A DNA stretch of 16,818 nucleotides, taken from JARRRD01 sp046706685. Its GTDB lineage: Bacteria; Nitrospirota; Thermodesulfovibrionia; Thermodesulfovibrionales; UBA6898. Shown here piece after piece: positions 7,977 through 15,299 of this stretch (position 1 is the first letter of the stretch; every line of letters starts with the position of its first letter). The translations under genes and the position numbers were made by a program. The DNA is taken from positions 1 to 16,818 of the forward strand of contig JBJKPE010000006.1 of NCBI GenBank assembly GCA_046706685.1. Direction: 5' to 3'. The notes under the pieces were generated by a model. It was not told where the DNA came from. It searched no databases and worked only from the letters and a program-made list of their open reading frames with translations.

Positions 7977-8018
7977 TCAGTGATACGGTGCGGAGTTGTA
8001 TAGGCAAGCCATTTTCAT
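7977..8018 (-). other. Possible upstream leader ORF (13 codons) in the transporter operon leader
   Basis: In the transcribed leader, a small ORF reads MKMACLYNSAPYH. It has two ATGs (8018 and 8012) and ends at TGA 7977-7979, 17 bases before the operon start codon. GGAG lies 8 bases before the second ATG. A GGAGTT/AACTCC pairing encloses most of it and could hide its ribosome site. Translation is unproven. Confidence 0.3.
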
Positions 8019-8065
8019 AACTCCAGCCCCCAGGTATTTGTTATTTATGCTGTAACAGTAAGGTA

Positions 8066-8094
8066 AGTATACTCGGCCGGCCGCGTTTCGGCAA
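8066..8094 (-). promoter_or_regulatory. Promoter of the MgtE-like/Nramp-like operon
   Basis: On the minus strand TTGCCG (8089-8094) and TATACT (8066-8071) are separated by exactly 17 bases. This predicts transcription starting near 8059 and a leader of about 100 nucleotides before ATG 7959. Confidence 0.55.
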
Positions 8095-8166
8095 TACTTT
8101 TCGGAGGAGGAATCCGCTGCCGCAAGAAGAGGCACGACAGCGTACGCGGAGCCTTATTTCTGAAAG

Positions 8167-8195
8167 TTGTTTCCACGAGGTAATTTGCTTACAAT
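8167..8195 (+). promoter_or_regulatory. Promoter of the alpha-glucan phosphorylase gene, possibly leaderless
   Basis: TTGTTT (8167-8172), a 17-base spacer, then TACAAT (8190-8195). The predicted start of transcription (about 8202) falls within a few bases of the ATG at 8205. No Shine-Dalgarno is seen, which suggests a leaderless or nearly leaderless mRNA. Confidence 0.55.
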
Positions 8196-8204
8196 ATAGA
8201 TGCT

Positions 8205-9929
8205 ATGGCAGATTTGCTCAGTCAACTCCTCGCTCTGACGGGAGAACCCAAGATAGCCTATTTTTCGATGGAGATAGGCGTGCATAACGATATTCCGACT
8301 TACAGCGGAGGTCTGGGCGTGCTCGCCGGGGACACTATACGCTCGGCTGCCGACCTTGAGCTCCCAATGGTGGCCGTTACGCTGCTGAGCAGGAAGGGAT
8401 ACTTTACGCAGGACATAGATGCCTCGGGCCGCCAGGTGGAGTATCCGACCGAATGGGACCCTTCGCGCTACATGGGCCTGCTTCCGCACAGGGCCACGGT
8501 CCTGATAGAAGGGCGGGAAGTCACTGTGCAGGCATGGCAGTACAACGTGAAAAGCCTGATCGGCGGGTCCATCCCGGTATTTTTCCTCGACACGGACCTT
8601 GTGGAAAACTCGCCGGCCGACCGGGAGATTACCGCTCAGCTCTACGGCGGTGAGAAACCCTACAGGCTCAAACAGGAGATCATCCTTGGAATCGGCGGGG
8701 TGAGGCTGCTGCACGAAATGGGGTTCGAGATAAAGAAGTACCACATGAATGAGGGCCACGCGAGCTTCCTGACACTGGAACTGCTGAACCGGTTCAAAAG
8801 ACCGATCGAGGACGTATGGGATGAAAAACTCGTCTGGGACTTAACGCGGGTGAAGAACCTTTGCGTGTTTACCACCCATACGCCGGTGGAAGCGGGCCAC
8901 GACAAGTTCCCCTATGACCTTGTCGCGGAGGTGATGGGGGAATTCATTCCCTTTCCGGTTTTAAAGGAACTGGCTGGAAAAGAGCACCTGAACATGACGA
9001 ACCTCGCCCTCAACCTTAGCCGCTATATCAACGGGGTCGCAAAAAAGCACGGACAGGTCTCCCAGAGCATGTTTCCCGGTTACCAGATACACGCCATAAC
9101 CAACGGGGTCCATTCCTACACGTGGACCTGCGACAGCTTTAAGCGGCTGTACGACGAATACCTCCCCGGCTGGGCCAACGAGCCTGAGCTGTTCGTGAGG
9201 GTTGGTCGCATACCCGACGAGAGGCTTTGGCAGGCCCACAGTGAAGCCAAGCGGGTTCTCATTGATAACATAAGGGAAGTGGCTGGTGCTGAATTTTCTC
9301 CCGATGTTCTCACCATAGGCTTCGCCCGCAGGGCCACGGCTTATAAGAGGGCCGACCTGCTTTTCAGGGACCTCGACAGGCTGGAGCGGATAGGGTCGGG
9401 CAAGATTCAGCTCGTGTTCGCCGGGAAGGCCCACCCGAAGGATGAGGCCGGCAAGAAACTGATTCAGAATATTATGGGCTATGCTGAAAGGCTCAGGGGC
9501 AGTATAAACATCGTCTATCTGAAGAACTACAATATGGAGACGGCTCTGAGGATAGTATCCGGGGTGGATGTCTGGATGAACACTCCTCTCAGGCCGCTGG
9601 AGGCGTCGGGCACAAGCGGCATGAAGGCCGCCCACAACGGCATCATGAACTTCAGCGTCCTCGACGGCTGGTGGATAGAGGGACACATCGAAGGGTTTAC
9701 CGGCTGGTCCATAGGCCCGGCCCCGAACGAACTGGCACCCGGCTCCGATCCCGATATAAAGGACGTGGCGGACCTTTACCATAAGCTCGAAAACATCATC
9801 ATCCCCCTGTACTATAACGACAGGCACACGTGGGTGAGGATGATGCAGAATGCTATAGGAAAGGTCGCCTACTATTTTAACTGCCACCGCATGATGAGAA
9901 GATACGTCACCGAAGCTTACATCAGGTAG
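8205..9929 (+). CDS. glgP: Alpha-glucan (glycogen/maltodextrin) phosphorylase, short bacterial type
   Basis: 574 residues. It releases glucose-1-phosphate from alpha-1,4-glucans using pyridoxal phosphate as cofactor (GT35). The N-terminus IAYFSMEIGVHNDIPTYSGG (17-36) and the shorter chain mark the compact bacterial/archaeal alpha-glucan phosphorylase form, not the ~800-residue muscle/E. coli type. The active-site region HMNEGHASF is at 180-188. FARRATAYKRADLLF starts near 373. The cofactor lysine sits in EASGTSGMKAAHNG (Lys474). The start is fixed: an in-frame TAA lies at 8181-8183 and no other start codon intervenes. It stands alone on the plus strand, divergent from the metal-transport operon, and implies a carbohydrate reserve. 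No other glycogen genes are in view. Confidence 0.94.
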   Translation: MADLLSQLLALTGEPKIAYFSMEIGVHNDIPTYSGGLGVLAGDTIRSAADLELPMVAVTLLSRKGYFTQDIDASGRQVEYPTEWDPSRYMGLLPHRATVLIEGREVTVQAWQYNVKSLIGGSIPVFFLDTDLVENSPADREITAQLYGGEKPYRLKQEIILGIGGVRLLHEMGFEIKKYHMNEGHASFLTLELLNRFKRPIEDVWDEKLVWDLTRVKNLCVFTTHTPVEAGHDKFPYDLVAEVMGEFIPFPVLKELAGKEHLNMTNLALNLSRYINGVAKKHGQVSQSMFPGYQIHAITNGVHSYTWTCDSFKRLYDEYLPGWANEPELFVRVGRIPDERLWQAHSEAKRVLIDNIREVAGAEFSPDVLTIGFARRATAYKRADLLFRDLDRLERIGSGKIQLVFAGKAHPKDEAGKKLIQNIMGYAERLRGSINIVYLKNYNMETALRIVSGVDVWMNTPLRPLEASGTSGMKAAHNGIMNFSVLDGWWIEGHIEGFTGWSIGPAPNELAPGSDPDIKDVADLYHKLENIIIPLYYNDRHTWVRMMQNAIGKVAYYFNCHRMMRRYVTEAYIR

Positions 9930-10007
9930 TTGGACCGTCTGCAGGAAGTTTTCGAAATCCGGCAAACCCCTGGAGGTCGTTGATTTCATGGATTGTGCCC
10001 GACACTG

Positions 10008-10042
10008 TATAATAATGTAAAGAGTTATAGCTATAAGGGAGA
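10008..10042 (+). promoter_or_regulatory. Promoter/leader of the four-cysteine protein gene, with palindrome
   Basis: A perfect TATAAT at 10008-10013 is followed by the 12-base perfect palindrome TTATAGCTATAA at 10025-10036 and GGGAG at 10038-10042, 9 bases before ATG 10051. The -35 region is weak (TTCATG at 17-base spacing). The palindrome lies just past the expected transcription start, where a repressor could bind; that is inference. Confidence 0.4.
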
Positions 10043-10050
10043 ACTAAGCG

Positions 10051-10305
10051 ATGAACGAAGAGACAAATGATAGACAGCCTGCAGACACGATTAAGACGTG
10101 CGGACTCTGTTCGCACATGAGGACGTCCAACAAGGGAAAGACGGCGGAGTGCGATATGAAGGGCAAGGGCATGCATCCCAACATCAAGTTCCAGCGGCAG
10201 CCCGGCGGCGACTTCGAGACCTTTGCGTGGCTGAAGGCGAGGGACTGCTCCTATTACGACGGCGACGAAGAGGACATGCCGGAAGAGGAATCTGCGGGCG
10301 CCTAG
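10051..10305 (+). CDS. Small four-cysteine protein, unknown function
   Basis: 84 residues, hydrophilic and probably cytosolic. Four cysteines are spaced C-x2-C (17, 20), C34 and C66, a pattern that could hold zinc or an iron-sulfur cluster. The last 15 residues are strongly acidic (GDEEDMPEEE). I do not recognise the family. The gene has a TATAAT box and a well-spaced ribosome site, stands alone downstream of glgP, and is the only convincing reading frame in this stretch. An 18-base palindrome 68 bases past its stop may form its transcript end, though no T-run follows. Confidence 0.65.
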   Translation: MNEETNDRQPADTIKTCGLCSHMRTSNKGKTAECDMKGKGMHPNIKFQRQPGGDFETFAWLKARDCSYYDGDEEDMPEEESAGA

Positions 10306-10372
10306 ACTCATTCCGAAATCTTCCGTCATTGCCTTGAGCGCCTTTGACGATGGGGAGGATGCTTCCCTCAAC

Positions 10373-10390
10373 TTCAGGCTTAAGCCTGAA
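10373..10390. repeat. 18-base perfect palindrome
   Basis: TTCAGGCTT/AAGCCTGAA, two 9-base halves with no spacer, lies 68 bases after the four-cysteine gene and inside the residual reading frame of the receiver pseudogene. It could fold as a tight hairpin at the convergent 3' ends or bind a dimeric protein. No poly-T follows on either strand. Confidence 0.5.
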
Positions 10391-10419
10391 AACCTGTCGT
10401 TATCGAGATATCGAGGCCA

Positions 10420-10740
10420 TCAGTTCCTGCCGCTCCAAAGGCCAATACAGAGTGTTTCCGTCGCAAATCCTTTCCCGATCGCGCCGGACAAAAAAATAAA
10501 AGGTACTTCCGGACACTTTCGCCGCGCTATTTTCATCGCAGAAAGATCGTCGAAGGAGCGCAGTGAATAATCCGCCAGGATGAGGTCAAATCCGCCTCTT
10601 TCGATGCCGGCAACAAAGTCTTCTTTGTTTTCAACGCGCACCAGCTTACATTTAATCCCTTTCCTCGCAAGGCTCACCAGAAGGAGGTCAGAGTCATACC
10701 GAGTGGCCGCAAGATGAAGGATGCGCCATTTATATTTCAT
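10420..10740 (-). pseudogene. Degenerate response-regulator receiver domain, interrupted by an in-frame stop
   Basis: About 106 residues from ATG 10740 resemble the receiver domains found in PAS/histidine-kinase hybrid proteins: WRILHLAATRYDSDLLLVSL, then GGFDLILADYSLRSFDDLSA, then CPEVPFIFLSGAIGKGF. The phospho-acceptor aspartate (in LADYS) is present. The acidic pair normally following LHL (usually Glu/Asp-Asp) is Ala-Ala. The frame stops at TGA 10420-10422, about where the conserved ATDY of the last helix should be. The same frame continues past the TGA with YLDNDRFSGLSLKLREA (to about 10360), which resembles the usual end of such a domain. Both the pocket loss and the stop argue for decay. 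A functional phosphorylation-independent pseudo-receiver is less likely. An ATG 34 codons further upstream would run through repeat DNA and is rejected. Confidence 0.6.
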
Positions 10741-10761
10741 ATCAAACCCCAAATCATTCTT

Positions 10762-10786
10762 GTTAAACCGGCAAAAATGGTTTAAC
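10762..10786. repeat. Perfect 8-base inverted repeat upstream of the receiver pseudogene
   Basis: GTTAAACC and GGTTTAAC are separated by nine bases and lie about 22 bases before the pseudogene ATG on the minus strand. The arrangement resembles an operator or a small leader hairpin. It also abuts the REP/MITE-like element starting at 10790. Confidence 0.4.
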
Positions 10787-10789
10787 TTT

Positions 10790-10853
10790 GTCATTCCGGC
10801 TTGTCCGGAATCTATCCGAAAACAAAGAAAGATCCCCGGCAAGCGAGGATGAC
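10790..10853. repeat. REP/MITE-like element with two inverted 24-base arms
   Basis: The left arm (10790-10813) begins GTCATTCCGG and contains its own hairpin ATTCCGG-cttgt-CCGGAAT. The right arm (10830-10853) ends GAGGATGAC. The right arm's reverse complement matches the left arm at 18 of 24 positions, and 16 bases separate them. GTCATTCC...-type paired palindromes of this sort are typical dispersed intergenic repeats in many bacteria. Only one copy is visible here. Confidence 0.55.
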
Positions 10854-11317
10854 GCCCTGATGTATTCTGTTGCCGGGTTAATAATAACCATTATGCCATC
10901 GTTATGTCGGCGGATTGCCGGTTCTCTAATCAAAGAGTAAGTCTTTTGTTTATATACTTCAGTGATCAGGAACACAATATTGGCGGGAATTAATGGGCAT
11001 TAGATTTTACCTTCGACGCTTATCTTAAGTAACAAGGATTCCGGTTTCTTACCTGAAATTCACGATTCAGGGTCTTTGCGCTTTTGTGCATCTGTCGCAA
11101 TTTTCGTCTGCCTGAAATTAGCAAGGGCTGCATGGTAAAATGAACGAGCTGGTTGTGGCATACGATGGCTTTATCGAATCTGCGATCAACCGTCTCTTCC
11201 CTGGGATAACTGGCGCACTTCTGTTGAACTATCTTTCACTTCAGGGTCGCATATCCGCTCTCACGCATATGCAATGCTATCGGCACCTGGATGATATAAC
11301 GAAAGGAATCTGAAACA
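10854..11317. other. Gene-poor gap before ettA
   Basis: Comparatively AT-rich for this window, with no convincing gene. The longest plausible frame is a 57-residue ORF at 11140-11313 (begins MNELVVAYDGF, ends DDITKGI), whose TGA is 4 bases before the ettA ATG. It lacks a well-placed ribosome site (AAGG about 13 bases upstream), so it may be chance. No tRNA, known riboswitch or terminator is recognised. The ettA promoter must lie here, but I cannot place it. Confidence 0.4.
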
Positions 11318-13003
11318 ATGAGCAACGAACCGAACAAAGTGATTTACTCCATGATCGGAGTGAGCAAGTTCTACGACAAGAAACCGGTCCTGAAAGACAT
11401 TTATCTCTCCTATTTTTACGGGGCAAAGATAGGGGTGATCGGCCTCAACGGGTCTGGGAAAAGTTCCCTCCTTCGCGTCCTCGCTGGCGTGGACAGGGAA
11501 TTCGCGGGCGAGACGGTTCTCTCTCCGGGGCATACAGTCGGCTTTCTTCAGCAGGAGCCGGAACTTGACGACGACAAGACTGTCCGGGAGATCGTGCAGG
11601 AAGGGGTGCAGGAGATCGTCGATGCGCTGAAGGAGTACGAGTCCATCAACGAGAAATTCGCGGAGCCGATGTCCGACGATGAAATGAATAAGCTTATAGA
11701 ACGTCAGGGGAAGGTGCAGGAGAAGCTCGACGCGATGGACGCCTGGGACATCGACTCGCGCCTAGAAATGGCAATGGACGCACTCCGCTGTCCCGCTGGC
11801 GACACCCCGATTAAGGTCCTCTCGGGGGGAGAAAAAAGGCGGGTGGCCCTCTGCAGGCTCCTTTTACGGAAGCCGGACATCCTGCTGCTCGACGAGCCGA
11901 CCAATCACCTCGATGCCGAGACTGTTGCATGGCTGGAACACCACCTTCAGTCCTACCCCGGCACCGTCATTGCGGTGACCCACGACCGCTATTTCCTTGA
12001 CAATGTTGCGGGGTGGATACTTGAACTCGACCGGGGAGAAGGTATTCCCTGGAAGGGCAATTACTCCTCCTGGCTCGATCAGAAGAAGACCCGTCTGCAG
12101 CAGGAGGAGAAGTCGGAGTCAGAGAGACAGAAGACTCTGCAGCGTGAGCTCGAATGGATACGGATGTCTCCCAAGGGCCGGCATGCGAAGGCAAAGGCGC
12201 GTATCACATCGTACGAGGCGCTCCTCAGCCAGGACACCGAGAAGAGTGCAAAGGAACTCGAAATCTATATCCCTCCGGGTCCGCGCCTCGGGAGCGTGGT
12301 CATCGAGGCGGAGAACGTTTCGAAGGCATACGGAGACAATGTCCTTATGGAGGGGATGACCTTTTCGCTTCCCCCCGGCGGCGTTGTGGGTGTCATAGGG
12401 CCTAACGGAGCGGGAAAGACGACGCTCTTTCGGATGATCACCGGGCAGGAAAAGCCCGATTCGGGCTCCTTCAGGATGGGCGACACAGTCAAACTCGCCT
12501 ATGTCGACCAGAGTCGTGACGCCCTTGATCCGGCCAAGTCGATATGGGAGGTCATATCCGGCGGAGACGACGCGATCCAGCTCGGAAAGAGACAGATGAA
12601 CTCGAGGGCCTATGTCGCCCGGTTCAATTTTTCAGGCGGCGACCAGCAGAAAAAGGTCTCGATGCTCTCCGGCGGAGAGAGGAACCGCGTGCATCTCGCA
12701 AGGATGCTTAAAGAGGAGGCTAACGTGCTCCTCCTTGACGAGCCTACCAATGACCTCGATGTAAACACGATGCGCGCCCTTGAGGAGGCGATCGAAAACT
12801 TTGCCGGATGTGCAGTCGTGGTCAGTCACGACAGGTGGTTCCTCGACCGCATCGCAACCCATATCCTCGCCTTCGAAGGAGACAGCAAGGTGGTATGGTT
12901 CGACGGGAACTATTCCGAATACGAGGCGGACAGAAAGGCCAGACTCGGCGCTGCCGCGGACCAGCCGCACCGGATCAAGTACCGGCATCTGTCAAGGGGG
13001 TAG
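11318..13003 (+). CDS. ettA: Energy-dependent translational throttle protein EttA (ABC-F ATPase)
   Basis: 561 residues, the normal EttA length. It is a soluble ABC-F protein that binds the ribosomal E site and gates the first elongation step according to ATP/ADP ratio. The first ABC domain has Walker A GLNGSGKS (42-49), signature LSGGE (168-172) and Walker B LLLDEPTNHLD (189-199). An arm insertion lies at about 85-140. The P-site tRNA interaction linker, a charged helical hairpin, covers about 245-320. The second domain has GPNGAGKT (361-368), LSGGE (450-454) and LLLDEPTNDLD (471-481). The stretch NSRAYVARFNFSGGDQQKKV is a strong EttA identifier against Uup or YheS. AAAGGA lies 10 bases before the ATG. 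It is apparently a single-gene unit, convergent with the flavoprotein gene; the 85 bases between them show no clear terminator. Confidence 0.95.
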   Translation: MSNEPNKVIYSMIGVSKFYDKKPVLKDIYLSYFYGAKIGVIGLNGSGKSSLLRVLAGVDREFAGETVLSPGHTVGFLQQEPELDDDKTVREIVQEGVQEIVDALKEYESINEKFAEPMSDDEMNKLIERQGKVQEKLDAMDAWDIDSRLEMAMDALRCPAGDTPIKVLSGGEKRRVALCRLLLRKPDILLLDEPTNHLDAETVAWLEHHLQSYPGTVIAVTHDRYFLDNVAGWILELDRGEGIPWKGNYSSWLDQKKTRLQQEEKSESERQKTLQRELEWIRMSPKGRHAKAKARITSYEALLSQDTEKSAKELEIYIPPGPRLGSVVIEAENVSKAYGDNVLMEGMTFSLPPGGVVGVIGPNGAGKTTLFRMITGQEKPDSGSFRMGDTVKLAYVDQSRDALDPAKSIWEVISGGDDAIQLGKRQMNSRAYVARFNFSGGDQQKKVSMLSGGERNRVHLARMLKEEANVLLLDEPTNDLDVNTMRALEEAIENFAGCAVVVSHDRWFLDRIATHILAFEGDSKVVWFDGNYSEYEADRKARLGAAADQPHRIKYRHLSRG

Positions 13004-13088
13004 AGGTGATAACTGATGTTCGGCAGGCATTACCACTTTTATAAGCTTGATCAGATCGCTTCCTGATTCTGATAAAATCCCGGATGAT

Positions 13089-14306
13089 TCAGAGCGGTGA
13101 GAGTATGCGTAAAAGATGACGAAATTCAGAGCCTGGTATTTTTGATACCACGGGTGATAACCCCGGCTTTGTCAGATATGCCATCAGGTGTCTTGCCCGC
13201 ACTATTTTCTTCAGAAGAACAACCCACTGACCTGACAGAACCCTATCTTTATACCTATATATTCCCATTTCCCTGCCAAGGGAAACCAACTGAGGTTTGT
13301 CCTTCGGAGAATAGCCCGCCTGTCCCCGTCCGTGCAGGTGACTATTGATATTCATGCTTGCAATGAGAGCCTGGTCCAGTGCATGGTAAGCAAGCCGCGT
13401 GAGGGAAAGCGGCTTATCATCAACATATATGCTGACGATATCTCCAACACCGTAGACGTATTCATCGTCAGGGGAACGGAGTCGGTCTGTAACCTTCAGC
13501 CATCCGTTCGGGTCCTTTGAGAGAGGCAGTTCCTGAACCAGCTTCGTCGGCTGGATTCCTCCGGTCCATATGAGGAGTGACATATCATGCTTTGCTCCGG
13601 AGTCAAGAATCACCGCGCTTTGCCGTACTTCAACGATGCGATTCCCTGTGAGTATTGTCACTCCCTTCTGCAGGAGATATTCGCCGGCAAATTCGCGCGC
13701 TTTTACCGGGAATCCGGAAAGGAGGTTGTCCCGGCTGTCAATAAGCCTAAGGGTCAGCCTTCCAGAATTGAGATCGTGCCAATACCCGCGCCCTCTGATC
13801 AGATCAAGAACTTCTCCTGCCACTTCAACACCTTCCGGCCCGCCGCCGGCAATGATAATGGAACAGACCTGATCTCTGTCTTCCAGGAGGGAGCAGAGAT
13901 CTGCATGAATGCGTTCGGCATCTTCAGGACTCCTGAACCGGTGGGAAAAGTTTCCAGCCCCTTGCACATCATAGAAATTATTCTCTACGCCGCTGCTCAA
14001 AACCAGATAGTCATAATCCAGAGCCCGGGAGGGAGTAAAAACTTTTTTACTTTTCACATCCAGGGAAAGAACTTCATCATGGACAAAGTCAATACCTGCA
14101 AGGCCCAATATCAGTGCAAGCGGTATTTGTATGTCTCCGGCCCGAATGGCCCCCGAGACAACTTCATGAATAGATGGAATAAAAGAATGGTATTCACTCC
14201 GGTCAACAAGCGTTATTTTCGCCGCCGAAGGCAGAAGATCTTTCAGTGATAAGGCAGTCTCCAAACCGCCAAAACCACCGCCGACAATAACAACGTTCCC
14301 AGTCAT
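13089..14306 (-). CDS. NAD(P)/FAD-dependent oxidoreductase, type II NADH dehydrogenase-like
   Basis: 405 residues, typical of NDH-2/COG1252 flavoproteins. It would oxidise NADH with FAD and pass electrons to quinone at the inner face of the membrane without pumping. The FAD dinucleotide fold is at the N-terminus (VVIVGGGFGGLETAL, 5-19). The NAD-binding fold is IIAGGGPEGVEVAGE (151-165). The WTGGIQP segment (247-253) and the FAD-contacting VYGVGDI (284-290) follow. No transmembrane helix is present; the basic C-terminal part could be the peripheral membrane anchor. The start at ATG 14306 is supported by the FAD fold beginning at once, with only a weak GAGCGG ribosome site. Sulfide:quinone reductase-like or other quinone oxidoreductase activity is possible. 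No SQR-type cysteines at the usual positions are evident. Confidence 0.85.
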   Translation of the reverse strand: MTGNVVIVGGGFGGLETALSLKDLLPSAAKITLVDRSEYHSFIPSIHEVVSGAIRAGDIQIPLALILGLAGIDFVHDEVLSLDVKSKKVFTPSRALDYDYLVLSSGVENNFYDVQGAGNFSHRFRSPEDAERIHADLCSLLEDRDQVCSIIIAGGGPEGVEVAGEVLDLIRGRGYWHDLNSGRLTLRLIDSRDNLLSGFPVKAREFAGEYLLQKGVTILTGNRIVEVRQSAVILDSGAKHDMSLLIWTGGIQPTKLVQELPLSKDPNGWLKVTDRLRSPDDEYVYGVGDIVSIYVDDKPLSLTRLAYHALDQALIASMNINSHLHGRGQAGYSPKDKPQLVSLGREMGIYRYKDRVLSGQWVVLLKKIVRARHLMAYLTKPGLSPVVSKIPGSEFRHLLRILSPL

Positions 14307-14421
14307 TTTTTACCGCTCATCAAAGATCGGATAACCTGATCTCATAAAAATAGTCTATCACACATGTCGACTTCCGGAAACCCGGCGGCCCTCGTCCGGC
14401 AACATCATTGGGGCGATCAGG

Positions 14422-14429
14422 TATAAAAT
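14422..14429 (+). promoter_or_regulatory. -10-like box just before the DUF3047 start
   Basis: TATAAAAT ends 6 bases before the GTG start codon. An in-frame TAA at 14424-14426 rules out a longer protein. No Shine-Dalgarno is seen, so the message may be leaderless. The -35 region is poor. Confidence 0.35.
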
Positions 14430-14435
14430 AAAGCA

Positions 14436-15212
14436 GTGCGAAAATCTGTCTGCATCCTTGCTGTGCTGGCCGTTCTGTCCTGGAGCGTATCGGCGGTCTT
14501 TGCCTCGGACAGCGCCGTTATTCGGGAGAATTTTTCAGATCTGAATAATTGGAGTCCCCTCCGTTTCGACAAGACCAGGAAAGATACGGTTTATTCCGTC
14601 GCGGACGAAGGCGGCATCACCTGCCTGAAGGCCGAAAGCAGCGATTCGTCCTCTGCCATCGTCTGTAACAGGGAATTCGATGTTTACCGATATCCTGTAA
14701 TGCGATGGAAGTGGAAGGTCAGCAATGTCTACGCGAAGGGAGACGTTCGCAAGAAGGAAGACAACGATTCTCCTGCTCGTCTGTATGTCATGTTCAAATA
14801 TGATCCGGCAGAGGCGGGCTTTTTTACGCGGCTGAAGTATTTATTGGCAAAAAAGATATACGGCCGGTATCCGCCGCGCTTCGCCCTCTGCTACATCTGG
14901 GCGAACATGCGCCACAAGGAAAAAATAATCACGAGTCCCGGCTTTGGAGCGATAAAATATGTGGTCCTTGAGGCCGGCAGCGGGCAGGTCGGAAAATGGC
15001 GGGAAGAGGAAGTGAACGTGCTTGATGATTTCAAAAAGGCGTTCGGAAGGAGGCCGCCCGCAACGGCTGCCATCAGCTTCATGGACGATTCGGACAACAC
15101 CGGCGAGAGCTCGACTGCATGGCTTTCCTCGCTTGAAGTGATGAGGAAGCAGGTTCCGCTCATCAAAACCGGCATCGCCTCAGGCCTGAAGGACCACACC
15201 GCAGGCCCCTGA
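14436..15212 (+). CDS. Exported DUF3047 protein
   Basis: 258 residues. The N-terminus MRKSVCILAVLAVLSWSVSAVFA is a clear Sec signal peptide with probable cleavage after Ala23, so the mature protein is periplasmic. The rest matches the DUF3047 pattern: an early ENFSDLNNWSPLRF, then YPVMRWKWKVSNVYAKGD, ARLYVMFKYDP, CYIWAN, and a late ISFMDDSDNTGESSTAWLSSLEV. The order of beta-strand-like segments suggests a jelly-roll or lectin-like fold, but no enzymatic function is known to me. The GTG start is fixed by an in-frame TAA 12 bases upstream. It stands alone, divergent from the flavoprotein gene, with 129 bases between them and no other gene there. Confidence 0.85.
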   Translation: MRKSVCILAVLAVLSWSVSAVFASDSAVIRENFSDLNNWSPLRFDKTRKDTVYSVADEGGITCLKAESSDSSSAIVCNREFDVYRYPVMRWKWKVSNVYAKGDVRKKEDNDSPARLYVMFKYDPAEAGFFTRLKYLLAKKIYGRYPPRFALCYIWANMRHKEKIITSPGFGAIKYVVLEAGSGQVGKWREEEVNVLDDFKKAFGRRPPATAAISFMDDSDNTGESSTAWLSSLEVMRKQVPLIKTGIASGLKDHTAGP

Positions 15213-15251
15213 GCCGACAGGATAAAGCAGCCCTTATTACCGACGCCGGAC

Positions 15252-15293
15252 ATGATCTAAATCATATCTCCACTGGAAGATCTCGTATAAGAT
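15252..15293 (+). promoter_or_regulatory. FNR/CRP-type palindrome plus -10 box upstream of the siroheme-protein pair
   Basis: ATGATctaaATCAT (15252-15265) differs from the FNR consensus TTGAT-N4-ATCAA only at the outermost base on each side. TAAGAT lies at 15288-15293. The palindrome centre (15258.5) is 41.5 bases before base 15300, the spacing of class II FNR/CRP activation if transcription begins at or near the ATG. Control by an oxygen- or NO-sensing CRP/FNR-family regulator is inferred. Confidence 0.5.
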
Positions 15294-15299
15294 AAGAAC

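Noticed and set aside
8961..9989. Long minus-strand open frame (342 codons) opposite glgP
   Set aside because: Antisense shadow; the plus strand carries the complete phosphorylase active site.
10420..10422. In-frame TGA as a selenocysteine codon in the receiver-like gene
   Set aside because: Receiver domains have no selenocysteine there, no SECIS-like hairpin is evident right after it, and the acidic pocket is already lost, so decay is simpler.
10763..10975. 70-codon minus-strand frame running through the repeat element
   Set aside because: It crosses the REP/MITE-like arms and the inverted repeat, has no family resemblance and no good ribosome site.
13004..13088. Terminator between ettA and the convergent flavoprotein gene
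   Set aside because: Only short imperfect repeats (ATCAG/CTGAT) without a T-run are present, so no terminator can be supported.
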